The notes beneath the pieces were generated by a model. That model searched no databases. It was given only the letters and a program-made list of their open reading frames with translations, and had not been told where the DNA came from. A DNA stretch of 16,988 nt from 2-02-FULL-55-14 sp964581115 (lineage in GTDB: Bacteria > Bacteroidota > Ignavibacteria > UBA10030), in contig CAZOMY010000050.1 in NCBI GenBank assembly GCA_964581115.1, positions 1-16,988 of the forward strand. The letters are read 5' to 3'. How positions within the stretch are numbered: the first letter of the stretch is position 1; each line of letters begins with the position of its first letter. The position numbers and the translations under genes are program-made. Shown one piece after another: positions 1 through 8,177 of this stretch.

Positions 1-7
1 ATGCCTG

Positions 8-24
8 CCCGCCGGTCAGGCGGG
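8..24. repeat. Short GC-rich hairpin in the leader region
   Basis: CCCGCC (8-13) and GGCGGG (19-24) can pair as a perfect 6-bp stem around the 5-base loop GGTCA. A run of five T lies at 35-39, ten bases after the stem. This is too far for a textbook intrinsic terminator, although the hairpin could still be the remains of one for a gene left of the window. Other possibilities are a dispersed GC-rich palindromic repeat or an mRNA structure. No function can be assigned. Confidence 0.35.
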
Positions 25-94
25 GCGGTAATCGTTTTTCCGCAACCTGCTAGAAACCCTGATTCTTAAAAGCATCATAGTAGGGCCCTTTTTG

Positions 95-126
95 GTTGAC
101 ACGGGGGCCAAAATGGCCTAAGTTAG
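95..126 (+). promoter_or_regulatory. Candidate promoter of the pectin-uptake operon
   Basis: A perfect TTGACA lies at 96-101. After 17 bases comes TAAGTTAG (119-126), which fits the Bacteroidetes-type -7 element TAnnTTTG with one mismatch; the overlapping GTTG at 95-98 resembles the matching -33 element. Against the E. coli -10 consensus, TAAGTT matches only three of six positions. The site is 56 bases upstream of the first start codon and is the only good candidate in the leader. No other promoter is obvious between the closely packed genes, so it may drive the whole block. An 8-bp palindrome AGGGCCCT (82-89) lies just upstream. This is inference from pattern only. Confidence 0.35.
106..118. 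promoter_or_regulatory. 13-bp dyad between the candidate -35 and -10 elements
   Basis: GGCCA (106-110) and TGGCC (114-118) form a perfect inverted repeat around AAA. It fills the spacer of the candidate promoter, where a bound repressor would block RNA polymerase. No regulator gene is in the window to match it to, and a 13-bp dyad can occur by chance in GC-rich DNA, so this is only a candidate operator. Confidence 0.25.
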
Positions 127-181
127 GTTATCGTTAAAGTTACCGATTTGAATTAACCGTTCGAGCAACGGAGAATGCCCG

Positions 182-3163
182 ATGATCGCACCGTTGAATG
201 TCCGTCAGGCCCTGCTTGGGTGCACAGTCGGATTCCTTTGGGCTTCGAAGATGACCGCCCTCAGGGCTTTCGCCGCCGGCCTCATGCTGATGGCGGGGCA
301 GTCGATGGCGTTATATGGTCAGACGCCCGGCAAGATCTCGGGCCTCGTGCGTGATGCGCAGACCGGAGAACCGTTGATCGGGGCCAACATTCTCGTCGTC
401 GGGACGACGCAGGGGGCTTCGACACAGGTGGATGGCACGTACTTCATTCTCAACGTCATGCCGGGACGGTATGACCTTCAGGCAAGCATGCTGGGCTTTC
501 GAAGGGTCACGCTCAAGGGGATCATCGTGAACAGCGGCCGGACGACCGACGCCGGCTTTGAGATGACGTCGGAGGCGATCGAGCAGCAGGAAGTGGTGGT
601 GCAGGCGGTCAGGCCCGACGTTGAGCGCGAGAAGACCTCGACAAGCGCGATCGTCCGGTTTGACGAGGTTTCGGAGATCGCGGGCATCCGCGACGTCGAT
701 GACGTCATCGGTCTTGCCGCCGACGTGACCGACGGACATTTCCGGGGCGGACGCGAGAACGAAGAGTACTACACACTGCAGGGGCTCGGCATCGTCAATC
801 CGCTCGACGCCACGGCGGCCTTTCGTCCGATCATGAGTGCCGTGGAAGAGGTGGAGGTGGTGACGAGCGGGTTCGGGGCTCAATACGGCAACGCACAGTC
901 GGGGGTGGTGAACATCACGATGAAGGAGGGGTTGCGAGACGCCTGGCGCAGTCGTTTCGAGGCGCGTCTGCGCATGCCGGGGCTCAAGTACTTCGGCCCC
1001 AGCGTGTACGACGAAAGTGCCCAGCCGTACATGCAGAAACTGGCCGATTGGAACTTCTGGCGCTATGGCGACGCCTCGACGGCCAACACGCCCGTCTTTG
1101 CCTTCTTCAATTCACAACGGTTCGGTGGCGATACGGCGATCATGGTTCAGGCCGCCCGACTGATGTGGGAGACGGCCTCGCAGTATGATAAGAACCGCAC
1201 CTACTGGAACACCATCGATTACTCTGTCGAGGGCTCGACCGGAGGCCCGATCGACGAAGGCGTGACGATGTTTCTGGCGCTGCGGTCCGAGGTGCAGCAC
1301 GCGATCGTTCCGACCGAAGAGCCGAACCAGGAGCGCCAGGTGATGGGCAATCTCGTGTTCGACATGGGAGGCGGGGCGACGCTGCGTGTGAGCGGCGGAA
1401 CGCAGTTCGAGTTCGACAATCTCCTGAGCGGCGGGACCGGATTCTACGCGTGGATGTGGGACCGGATCCTGGGCATCTCGCAGCGGGAGCGGCTCAACCG
1501 TCAGGTCGGAATGCGGTTCACCCAGACGGTCGACCCTTCCACCTTCTACGAAGTGAAGCTCAACGCGCTCGGCACGAGCCGGCGCGAGGGAGCGTCTCCG
1601 TGGTACGACACCGTGACCGATGCGGTGCGGAACATGGAGACGGGAAGCGCGGTCATCACCCGAGAGATGAATTTTCTGGCATACACGTCGATGCCCGGAA
1701 AGACCTTCATGTACCTCGGGAATTCCCGCTCAAGCTTCGTCAATGAACATACCTTCACCGCTTCGCTCGAAGCCTCGTACACGAGCCAGGTGACCGCTTC
1801 GCACCTCATCAACGCGGGCCTGCAAGCCAACGTCTACCGCATCGACGTCGACAACGTCAGCAACATCAAGTCGCGGGGCAATATCATCAGCCAGCGGTAT
1901 GAGGGATCGCCGTTCGAGCTTGGGCTGTATGCGCAGGACAAGATGGAATTTGAGGGTATGATCGCCAACCTGGGCCTGCGGTGGGACCTGTGGAGCTCGA
2001 ACTATCAGTTCTATACCGACCAATTCGATCCATTCGTTGTATTGGATGCGAACGGCAACCCCACGTCGGTGCGCGATCCCGAGCGGGCACCGAAGACCGA
2101 CCCTGAGCCCGTTGGACGCCTGCAGCCGAGGTTCGGTGTCTCGTTCCCCGTCACGCCGACCACGGTCTTTCATCTGAACTACGGTACGTTCATGCAGCGG
2201 CCTTCGTTTCAATACGTGATCGGCGACGGGCAACGCATGATCCCGACGCCGTCGGTTCCGACCGTGGCGACGCTGGGCAATCCGCGCCTCGAACCGGAGG
2301 TCACGAACAGCTACGACGTCGGCATCATGCAAGGGTTGGGGGAGGGTTTTACGCTCGACGTGAGTGGGTACTATAAAGACATCAAGAATCAGGTCGAGCA
2401 GGCGCTCTTCACGGATGAGAAGACGAGTACGAGCTACACCTCGTACTTCAACCGTGACTACGCCGACGTGCGCGGCTTCCGCATCTCGCTGTCGAAGCGT
2501 CGGGGAGACCTGACCGCCATACTGAACTATCAGTTCAGCGTGGCGACGGGCAAGAGTTCGTCGACGGCGAATGCCCCGGTGGTCATCAAGCGCGACGCCT
2601 CCGGAGTGGTATCGACCGACGCGGTTTCGCAAGTGCCGATCCGCGACGTTCTGTTGAACTTCGACCGAACCCATAACCTGGTGGCGAACCTTGGGTACCG
2701 GACCGGAAACGAGACGGGCGTGGAAGTGTTCGGCGTGCACCCGCTGGACGACATCGTCGTGGCGGCGACCTACCGGCTGAACAGCGGCCGGCCGTATACA
2801 TCGTCGTCGAATCTGCTCGACATCAACGGCCGGCGGACTCCGATGGAGCAGACCGTCAACCTGAGGATCTCCAAGCAGGTGCGCAAGTTCTTCGGAACGA
2901 CCGCAACATTCTATGTCGAGGTCCTCAATCTGCTCAACGAGAAGATCTACAATTACAACTATCTGTTCGCGACGGCGAACAAGATCGACCAGAATCCTGC
3001 GCTCGAACGCTACGAGCAGTACGCGTGGGACGACCCCGACTACGGCGTCCTGTGGTACGACGACCAGAACGAGGACCGGAGCGCGTATCCGGTCGACCAC
3101 ACATTCCTGCTGTACCAGAATCAGCCCCGATCGTTCTACGTTGGGTTCTCGTTCGAGTTCTGA
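182..3163 (+). CDS. TonB-dependent outer-membrane receptor with carboxypeptidase-regulatory-like N-terminal domain
   Basis: This outer-membrane receptor probably imports pectin oligosaccharides using TonB energy. The order in the 993-residue product is: signal peptide (to about residue 47, ending ALYGQ); a carboxypeptidase-regulatory-like beta-sandwich (about 51-127, with GLVRDAQTGEPLIGANI and the GRYDL..S..GF pattern); a TonB-box-like EVVVQA (137-142); a plug domain (about 155-250, ending in AQYGNAQSGVVNITMKEG); then a long beta-barrel. The last residues, FYVGFSFEF, end in Phe as expected for BAM-inserted barrels. The ATG at 182 has GGAG at 170-173 with good spacing. An internal ATG at 251 would give a more ordinary 24-residue signal peptide, so either start is possible. 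The domain order recalls SusC-type receptors, but no SusD follows. The substrate is inferred from the neighbouring pectinase genes only. Confidence 0.93.
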   Translation: MIAPLNVRQALLGCTVGFLWASKMTALRAFAAGLMLMAGQSMALYGQTPGKISGLVRDAQTGEPLIGANILVVGTTQGASTQVDGTYFILNVMPGRYDLQASMLGFRRVTLKGIIVNSGRTTDAGFEMTSEAIEQQEVVVQAVRPDVEREKTSTSAIVRFDEVSEIAGIRDVDDVIGLAADVTDGHFRGGRENEEYYTLQGLGIVNPLDATAAFRPIMSAVEEVEVVTSGFGAQYGNAQSGVVNITMKEGLRDAWRSRFEARLRMPGLKYFGPSVYDESAQPYMQKLADWNFWRYGDASTANTPVFAFFNSQRFGGDTAIMVQAARLMWETASQYDKNRTYWNTIDYSVEGSTGGPIDEGVTMFLALRSEVQHAIVPTEEPNQERQVMGNLVFDMGGGATLRVSGGTQFEFDNLLSGGTGFYAWMWDRILGISQRERLNRQVGMRFTQTVDPSTFYEVKLNALGTSRREGASPWYDTVTDAVRNMETGSAVITREMNFLAYTSMPGKTFMYLGNSRSSFVNEHTFTASLEASYTSQVTASHLINAGLQANVYRIDVDNVSNIKSRGNIISQRYEGSPFELGLYAQDKMEFEGMIANLGLRWDLWSSNYQFYTDQFDPFVVLDANGNPTSVRDPERAPKTDPEPVGRLQPRFGVSFPVTPTTVFHLNYGTFMQRPSFQYVIGDGQRMIPTPSVPTVATLGNPRLEPEVTNSYDVGIMQGLGEGFTLDVSGYYKDIKNQVEQALFTDEKTSTSYTSYFNRDYADVRGFRISLSKRRGDLTAILNYQFSVATGKSSSTANAPVVIKRDASGVVSTDAVSQVPIRDVLLNFDRTHNLVANLGYRTGNETGVEVFGVHPLDDIVVAATYRLNSGRPYTSSSNLLDINGRRTPMEQTVNLRISKQVRKFFGTTATFYVEVLNLLNEKIYNYNYLFATANKIDQNPALERYEQYAWDDPDYGVLWYDDQNEDRSAYPVDHTFLLYQNQPRSFYVGFSFEF

Positions 3164-3187
3164 CGACCTCTGACCGTGGACAGTACC

Positions 3188-5557
3188 ATGACACGATCCT
3201 GCTTGATTGTTGCCGCTGCGTTCCTGCTCGTCTCCGTTGCCCCCGCCCAACGCGATCACCGGACGCACACACGCAGCATGCTGCGGCAGACGGTGTACAA
3301 TACGGGCGAGTTGGGGCGCGCGCTTGAAGGGTCCAATTCGTCGACGGTCGGCATCGCCGACGGTACATCGGCCCTCGAATGGCCGCCGTATGGTCGTCAG
3401 ACGATCGACGGTGTCATCTACTTCGGACACCAGAACAGCCAGGGGGCCGGCTTGGTGCTCCGCGCACTCGTGAACGGCATCTACGAAGCCCGGGCGTGCG
3501 GTGGCATCACCGACGGATCGGGCAATCAGGTGCCGATCGCCGGCGTCTATGTCGAGCCCGGGCTGGTGACGCGCACGGAGAACTTTCCGCTCCTGGGCAA
3601 CGGCGACCTGAACCCGATGTACAATCCCGACGAAGCGGAAGAGATCATCGTGGCGAAGTACAGCACGATACCGCCGATGCGCTTGAGCATCACGCAGACG
3701 AGCCGTGCGTGGAGCTTCCCGGGCTATGATTCGTTCATCATCATCGAGTATGAGATCACCAACACCGACACCGTCGACTATACGGAAGGGTTCGTCCTCT
3801 TTCAGAACGCTTTCTCCCCATCGGCGTTCGGCTTGATGCGCAAGTACGGCGTCTGGAACGAATCGTCGACCACGAGCCGAAGCCGTGAGGAGTACTCCCG
3901 CTACAATTTCTCCCGGTTCCTCAACTACGTCCACTCCCGGGACGGCTTCCCCGACATCAACAGCGTCACCGGGACGTCGTACTTCAACACGTGGTCGATG
4001 GCGGGGGATCGCGGCGGATTGACCGCCCCGCAAGCCGTGGGCATGCTGCCGCTTCATTATGATTACGAGAACTTGCAGCATCGTTCGGAGGTGGTCTACA
4101 TCGTGTCGGACTCGGCGCGTGTGTGGGACGAGAACGGCAAGTTCCGGCAGCCGTACACCACCGAGGCGAGCGGCAACCGGAATCAGGACCTCAGCCGGAC
4201 GATCAACCTCGGGATGACGCTCACGGTCCACAATCAGCTGGGATACAGCATGCGGTCGTCGAGCGCGACGCCGTCGACCGATTCGACGAACTGGTACAAT
4301 GATCTGGCTATGCCGGGCACGCTCGACCCTGCGACGTTGCAGTCGTTCATCGACTACTGGCATGGCCGGATGCGGCCGCGGGCCTACTCGGGGAGCGGGT
4401 ATACGCAAGCCTTCTTCCGCTACACATCGTTCGGCCCGTACGTCTTCACGAAGGGACAGACACTCCGCTTCGCCGTGGCTCAGGTGGTCGGCTACGGTCC
4501 TGGCACGCCGCGAGACTCGATCTGGAACGACGCCGGCGGCCGCGCGACCGCCGGGACGAACAACAGCTGGTTCTCGCCCGTGCCGTCGTGGGGACGGGAG
4601 GTCTCGTATCCGAACCTATCATCGATCGCCGGCGTGACGACGATGGGAAGCACCTATCTGCAAACGCGGGAAGTGCCGTGGTATGTCACGGGCGCCCGCG
4701 GCATCTCGCGGGCCGATACGGTTCCCGTGATCTCGGTGCGCGACGTGGCCGACCGGGCCATTCAGGCCTATACCGGCCGTCCGCTGGTCAAATACGACGG
4801 ACGACAGTTCAAACCCGAGAGCACGGGCGCCGCCGGCTCGTACCGGACCATCAACATTCCGATCCCGGCCCCCGTCATCCAAGTGTTCGACGCCGCCGAC
4901 GTGAAGAACCGGATCGTCTGGGGGCCGCAGGTCGAGGATTTCCTCGAGGCGCCGAACGTTCAGTCGGCGAGGTTGCTCGGCCGCATCAAGGTAGGACTGA
5001 GCCACTACCTGTTGCTCAAGGCGCCGGAGGCGCTCGGTCCGTGGAGCCTACTCGACAGCGTCGGCATTCGCGACCCGAGGTACTTCAACATCGACCCGGC
5101 GTATCCGGGCCGGTACGCCGTCAAGGATCCCGGTAGTCTGTTGAGCGAGAACTACTACTACGCCGTGTTGTCGGTCGACTCGCTCGGAGGGCGGAGCGGC
5201 TACACGAACATCACGTATCACTCGACGCAGAAGGGGGCGGTGACCAGACTCGGCGGGAAGCTGTACGTGGCCCCCAATCCGTTGATCCTCTCGAGCGGAT
5301 TTGGCGGCGGGACCCTCTTGGGCGACAAGAACGATCGGATCGGATTCTACGGACTACCGCAACGGTCGCGGATCCGGGTCTTCTCGTATAGCGGACAGCT
5401 CATCGCGACGATCGATCACGACTCGAACGTCTACTCGCACGAGTGGTTCCAGATCTCGCGCAACAACCAGCGCATCGCCGCCGGCGTCTACTTCTTCACC
5501 GTCGAGGACCTGAGCGACGGAACGCTGGCTCATGGCAAGTTCGTCATCATCCACTGA
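3188..5557 (+). CDS. Large exported protein with Fn3-like region and T9SS-like C-terminal domain
   Basis: Function unknown; a surface protein is likely. From the ATG at 3188 the product is 789 residues. It opens with a clear signal peptide (MTRSCLIVAAAFLLVSVAPAQ). A beta-rich, aromatic-rich body follows. Near residues 570-685 there is an Fn3-like stretch (NRIVWGP..., then LLDSVG, then YYYAVLSVDSLG). The last ~99 residues (from KLYVAPNP) have the order of T9SS sorting domains: a PNP turn, RIRVFSYSGQLIATI, then GVYFFTVE, then GKFVIIH. This lacks the PNPFNPTT core seen in genes 5 and 6, so it may be another subtype. A GTG at 3176 could add four residues, but ATG 3188 starts directly at the signal peptide. 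It begins 24 bases after the TonB receptor and ends 16 bases before the PorV-like gene. By position it could be the receptor's surface partner in place of SusD; that is inference. Confidence 0.85.
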   Translation: MTRSCLIVAAAFLLVSVAPAQRDHRTHTRSMLRQTVYNTGELGRALEGSNSSTVGIADGTSALEWPPYGRQTIDGVIYFGHQNSQGAGLVLRALVNGIYEARACGGITDGSGNQVPIAGVYVEPGLVTRTENFPLLGNGDLNPMYNPDEAEEIIVAKYSTIPPMRLSITQTSRAWSFPGYDSFIIIEYEITNTDTVDYTEGFVLFQNAFSPSAFGLMRKYGVWNESSTTSRSREEYSRYNFSRFLNYVHSRDGFPDINSVTGTSYFNTWSMAGDRGGLTAPQAVGMLPLHYDYENLQHRSEVVYIVSDSARVWDENGKFRQPYTTEASGNRNQDLSRTINLGMTLTVHNQLGYSMRSSSATPSTDSTNWYNDLAMPGTLDPATLQSFIDYWHGRMRPRAYSGSGYTQAFFRYTSFGPYVFTKGQTLRFAVAQVVGYGPGTPRDSIWNDAGGRATAGTNNSWFSPVPSWGREVSYPNLSSIAGVTTMGSTYLQTREVPWYVTGARGISRADTVPVISVRDVADRAIQAYTGRPLVKYDGRQFKPESTGAAGSYRTINIPIPAPVIQVFDAADVKNRIVWGPQVEDFLEAPNVQSARLLGRIKVGLSHYLLLKAPEALGPWSLLDSVGIRDPRYFNIDPAYPGRYAVKDPGSLLSENYYYAVLSVDSLGGRSGYTNITYHSTQKGAVTRLGGKLYVAPNPLILSSGFGGGTLLGDKNDRIGFYGLPQRSRIRVFSYSGQLIATIDHDSNVYSHEWFQISRNNQRIAAGVYFFTVEDLSDGTLAHGKFVIIH

Positions 5558-5573
5558 TCTCGGGGACACGGCC

Positions 5574-6611
5574 ATGAAGCGAGTTCAACATCTCCTCCTG
5601 CCGCTGGCGGTCCTCCTGTCGGTGGCTTCACCGGTGCAGGCTCAGAAGGTCGGCAGCACGTCGATGCAGTTCCTGAAGGTGATGCCTTCGGCCCGTGCCA
5701 CTGCCTTGGGCGATGCCTACGCAGTCTGGGCGAGCGGGGCTGAGGCGGTCTTCTGGAATCCCGCCGGCGTTCCTCTCATGACGGGCCAGCAGGCGTCCCT
5801 GACGTATGTCCGCTGGATCTTCGACACACAGCAGGGAGCCCTGGCGTATGCGGTCGACCTGAAAGGGATCGGGGCGCTGGGAGCGCAACTGCAGTTCGTC
5901 GATTTCGGTCCGATCGAGGAAGCGCTGTGGGAGTCGCCGTACAAAGACGACATCGAGTATCCGGGGCTGACCGGGGCGACCTTCAGGCCGTATGCATATC
6001 TCGTCGGACTAAGCTACGGAGCTCGCATCACGGACAGATTCTCGACGGGTGTCTCCGTCAAGCATGCTTTCGAATCGTTATACGGTTCCGGTTCGGTCAC
6101 GGCCATCAACCGGCGCGGGGATGACAGCGACACCGTTTCGGTCAAGACATGGGCGAACGGCTTTCTCTTCGACTTCGGCCTCCACTACAACACCGGTTTC
6201 CGTTCGGTCAAGATCGCGGCGTCGATGCAGAACTTTGGGGCCGACGTCCGTTACGCGCTTGAGTCGAATCCGGTCCCTCTCTCGCTCCGCGTCGGCGTTG
6301 CGGCGGACCTCATCGGACGTGATGCGCTCCTGTCGTACGATGATGACCTGAGGGTCGGGGTGGCGTTCGATCTGTTCCAGCCGAACGACTACGCCCAGCA
6401 GGCGCACGCCGGCGTTGAACTTGAGTACGGAGGCGCACTGGCACTCCGGCTTGGCAACAAATTCGGCTACGATGCCGACGGATTCACGATGGGGCTCGGC
6501 GTCCGTCAGCCGGTGGCTGGGGTCGGGTTCTCGTTCGACTATAGCTTCGCATCGCTGCGGTTTCAGCTTGGGAGCGTTCACCGGCTCAGCATGGGAGTGG
6601 ACATCCAATGA
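5574..6611 (+). CDS. PorV/PorQ-family outer-membrane beta-barrel protein
   Basis: The 345-residue product has a signal peptide ending near VQAQ (residue 24). It is followed by the PorV/PorQ (UPF0164) signature: a small-residue ARATALGDAYAVWASGAEAV stretch (about 40-59) and FWNPAGV (60-66). The rest is alternating hydrophobic/polar beta-strands typical of a 14-stranded FadL-like barrel. PorV is the known T9SS component that carries cargo C-terminal domains to the sortase, and PorQ belongs to the same family; many paralogues have unknown roles. Here the gene sits between one T9SS-tailed protein (gene 2) and two more (genes 5 and 6), so a cargo-handling role is reasonable but unproven. The start at 5574 is preferred over an in-frame ATG at 5532: it has GGGGA at 5562-5566, begins exactly at the signal peptide and does not overlap gene 2. 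It overlaps the next gene by ATGA. Confidence 0.88.
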   Translation: MKRVQHLLLPLAVLLSVASPVQAQKVGSTSMQFLKVMPSARATALGDAYAVWASGAEAVFWNPAGVPLMTGQQASLTYVRWIFDTQQGALAYAVDLKGIGALGAQLQFVDFGPIEEALWESPYKDDIEYPGLTGATFRPYAYLVGLSYGARITDRFSTGVSVKHAFESLYGSGSVTAINRRGDDSDTVSVKTWANGFLFDFGLHYNTGFRSVKIAASMQNFGADVRYALESNPVPLSLRVGVAADLIGRDALLSYDDDLRVGVAFDLFQPNDYAQQAHAGVELEYGGALALRLGNKFGYDADGFTMGLGVRQPVAGVGFSFDYSFASLRFQLGSVHRLSMGVDIQ

Positions 6612-8110
6612 AACGTCGAATGATCCTCGCGCTTCTGCTGACGGGATGCGCGGCGGGTGCCTTTGGTCAGGGCTATGATACGCCGTTAACCATGCAGGGA
6701 CTGCACCGCACCGGCATCGCGTCGGCGGCCGCTCGCGGCTCCGGAGGCGTGATCTTTGGACGCGGCGGGGACGTCAGTCTGCTGTTCGCCGACCCTGCCG
6801 GCTTGACCCGCATCGAAGGTCTTCAGGTGTCATTCACGACGGAGCGCCGGAGCCTGATCGACCGTCAAGACCAGCGCTTCGGAGGGTTGCAGAGCTACAC
6901 CTCTTTCACGCCGCTCATGATGGGTACGACGGGATCCCTGCCCGACCCTCCCGATTCGCTGCTCGCCGATCAACGCGATTCCGTCCAGCGGCCGTTCGAC
7001 ACGATCGGACCGAACTGGAACCGCTCGACCACGAACCGACTTCCCATCCAACTCTTTGCTGCCATGCCGGTCGACGTCGGCGGCATCACACTCGTCATCG
7101 GAGCGGGGATGCAGGAATACGTCAACCTCGACCGGTTCTACCAGAATAACAACTCGATGTCGCCGGCGGTCTTGTCGGTCCTCGACGGAACGATCTCCAC
7201 GACCGGCCTGAACACGAACCCGTATCTCGTTCAGTGGTTCCAATATCGCCATGAGCGCGAAGGTTCGATCAATGCCTACGGAGTCGGCGTGGCGGTGAAG
7301 CTTACGGATCGTTGGTCGGTCGGCGTGAGCGGCGCCCGGCTCGACGGAGCGACGGACGACCAGGAAGTACGGGTCGGACGGGGACGGCTGGCCTTCTTCA
7401 CCAACTCGCTCCGCATCAGCAAAGAGGGAATGACGAGTTACGCCAAGACCGGGACCTCGTCGTTCAGCGGAACGGAGTTCACCCTGAGCACGTCGTACGC
7501 TGCAAGATCAGTGCTGTTTGCCGCCTCCGTGACGCCCCCGTCGACGATCGCCCGTGCCTACCGCGGAACGATGGTCTGGGACTCGGTTGCCGCCGTCAGC
7601 CAGCTGAGCCATCGGGTCGATTCCATCCACGTCACCGGCTCGGGGACGTACGCGGGCGAGGACCGCATCGACCTGCCTTGGCGTGCATCGGTCGGTCTCT
7701 CGATCGTTATCAGAGAGGATTGGCGACTGGGACTCTCGTACGAGATGCGACCATACCGAACGGCAGAGTACACCGATGCTTCCGGGAGTGTCTCTCGACC
7801 ATGGCTGGCCTCCTCGATCGTACGGGTGGGCGCCGATTTCCGTGCGGCCGACTGGCTGATCATGCGGGCCGGCGTCACCAGTTACGACGAGAATTTCTCC
7901 GGCGTCACGCCTCCATTGCGCGGCGAGCCGGTGAACTACCCGATCTACTCCCTCGGCTGTGGCGTGCGTCTGTTCGGAGCGACGCTCGACCTGGCCTACG
8001 AGTATTCCGACCGGAAGTTCATCGACGCATGGGCGAACGCTGCGAGCATCAACCGGCAGTTTGCACACACGCTGGCGGTCTCGGTCTCGTACCTGGTCCC
8101 CGGGCCATGA
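6608..8110 (+). CDS. FadL/PorV-like outer-membrane beta-barrel protein
   Basis: The 500-residue product starts on the ATGA overlap with the PorV-like gene, so the two are probably translationally coupled; GGGAG lies at 6593-6597. The N-terminus is a signal peptide (MKRRMILALLLTGCAAGAFGQ). Near residues 35-70 an SAAARGSGGVIFGRGGDVS stretch and LLFADPAGL resemble the glycine/alanine-rich start and 'NPAG' turn of FadL/OmpP1 and PorV barrels. Strand-like repeats continue to the end (WRASVGLSIVIREDWRLGLS; FAHTLAVSVSYLVPGP). FadL-family proteins are outer-membrane channels for hydrophobic or other small substrates. A substrate cannot be named here. LTGC at residues 11-14 fits a lipobox pattern, but it would leave an unusually short signal peptide, so cleavage after FGQ seems likelier. 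A diverged PorV paralogue is the main alternative. Confidence 0.75.
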   Translation: MKRRMILALLLTGCAAGAFGQGYDTPLTMQGLHRTGIASAAARGSGGVIFGRGGDVSLLFADPAGLTRIEGLQVSFTTERRSLIDRQDQRFGGLQSYTSFTPLMMGTTGSLPDPPDSLLADQRDSVQRPFDTIGPNWNRSTTNRLPIQLFAAMPVDVGGITLVIGAGMQEYVNLDRFYQNNNSMSPAVLSVLDGTISTTGLNTNPYLVQWFQYRHEREGSINAYGVGVAVKLTDRWSVGVSGARLDGATDDQEVRVGRGRLAFFTNSLRISKEGMTSYAKTGTSSFSGTEFTLSTSYAARSVLFAASVTPPSTIARAYRGTMVWDSVAAVSQLSHRVDSIHVTGSGTYAGEDRIDLPWRASVGLSIVIREDWRLGLSYEMRPYRTAEYTDASGSVSRPWLASSIVRVGADFRAADWLIMRAGVTSYDENFSGVTPPLRGEPVNYPIYSLGCGVRLFGATLDLAYEYSDRKFIDAWANAASINRQFAHTLAVSVSYLVPGP

Positions 8111-8166
8111 CGGGCGGCCGCCTTTGAGATGTTCACTTCAGATCGGACCGTCCATATCCATATTCC

Positions 8167-8173
8167 AGGAGGG
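8167..8173 (+). promoter_or_regulatory. Strong Shine-Dalgarno site of gene 5
   Basis: AGGAGGG stands four bases before the ATG at 8178. It is the strongest ribosome-binding site in the window and fixes the start of the following gene. The same reading frame stays open upstream to 7959, but that extension overlaps the preceding barrel gene and has no protein-like character. Confidence 0.8.
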
Positions 8174-8177
8174 TATC

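Noticed and set aside
1730..4408. An 892-residue open frame on the minus strand across the end of gene 1 and half of gene 2
   Set aside because: It lies codon-for-codon opposite the sense frame, so it stays open only because TTA, CTA and TCA codons are avoided in this GC-rich DNA. The two sense genes share the same frame, which lets it cross the boundary. Its product is rich in Arg, His, Val and Asp with no signal peptide or domain, while both sense genes have clear domains.
6641..6652. LTGC in the FadL-like protein as a lipobox
   Set aside because: It would leave a 13-residue signal peptide with a very short hydrophobic core, and a lipid anchor is not expected on an integral barrel; cleavage after FGQ fits better.
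8113..8122. GGCGGCCGCC palindrome followed by TTT after the FadL-like gene, as a possible terminator
   Set aside because: A 10-bp palindrome with no loop and only three T residues is a poor intrinsic terminator, and the next gene follows within 70 bases on the same strand.
7959..8177. N-terminal extension of gene 5
   Set aside because: Overlaps the FadL-like gene in another frame, is Arg/Ser-rich like a shadow frame, and the strong AGGAGGG plus signal peptide fix the start at 8178.
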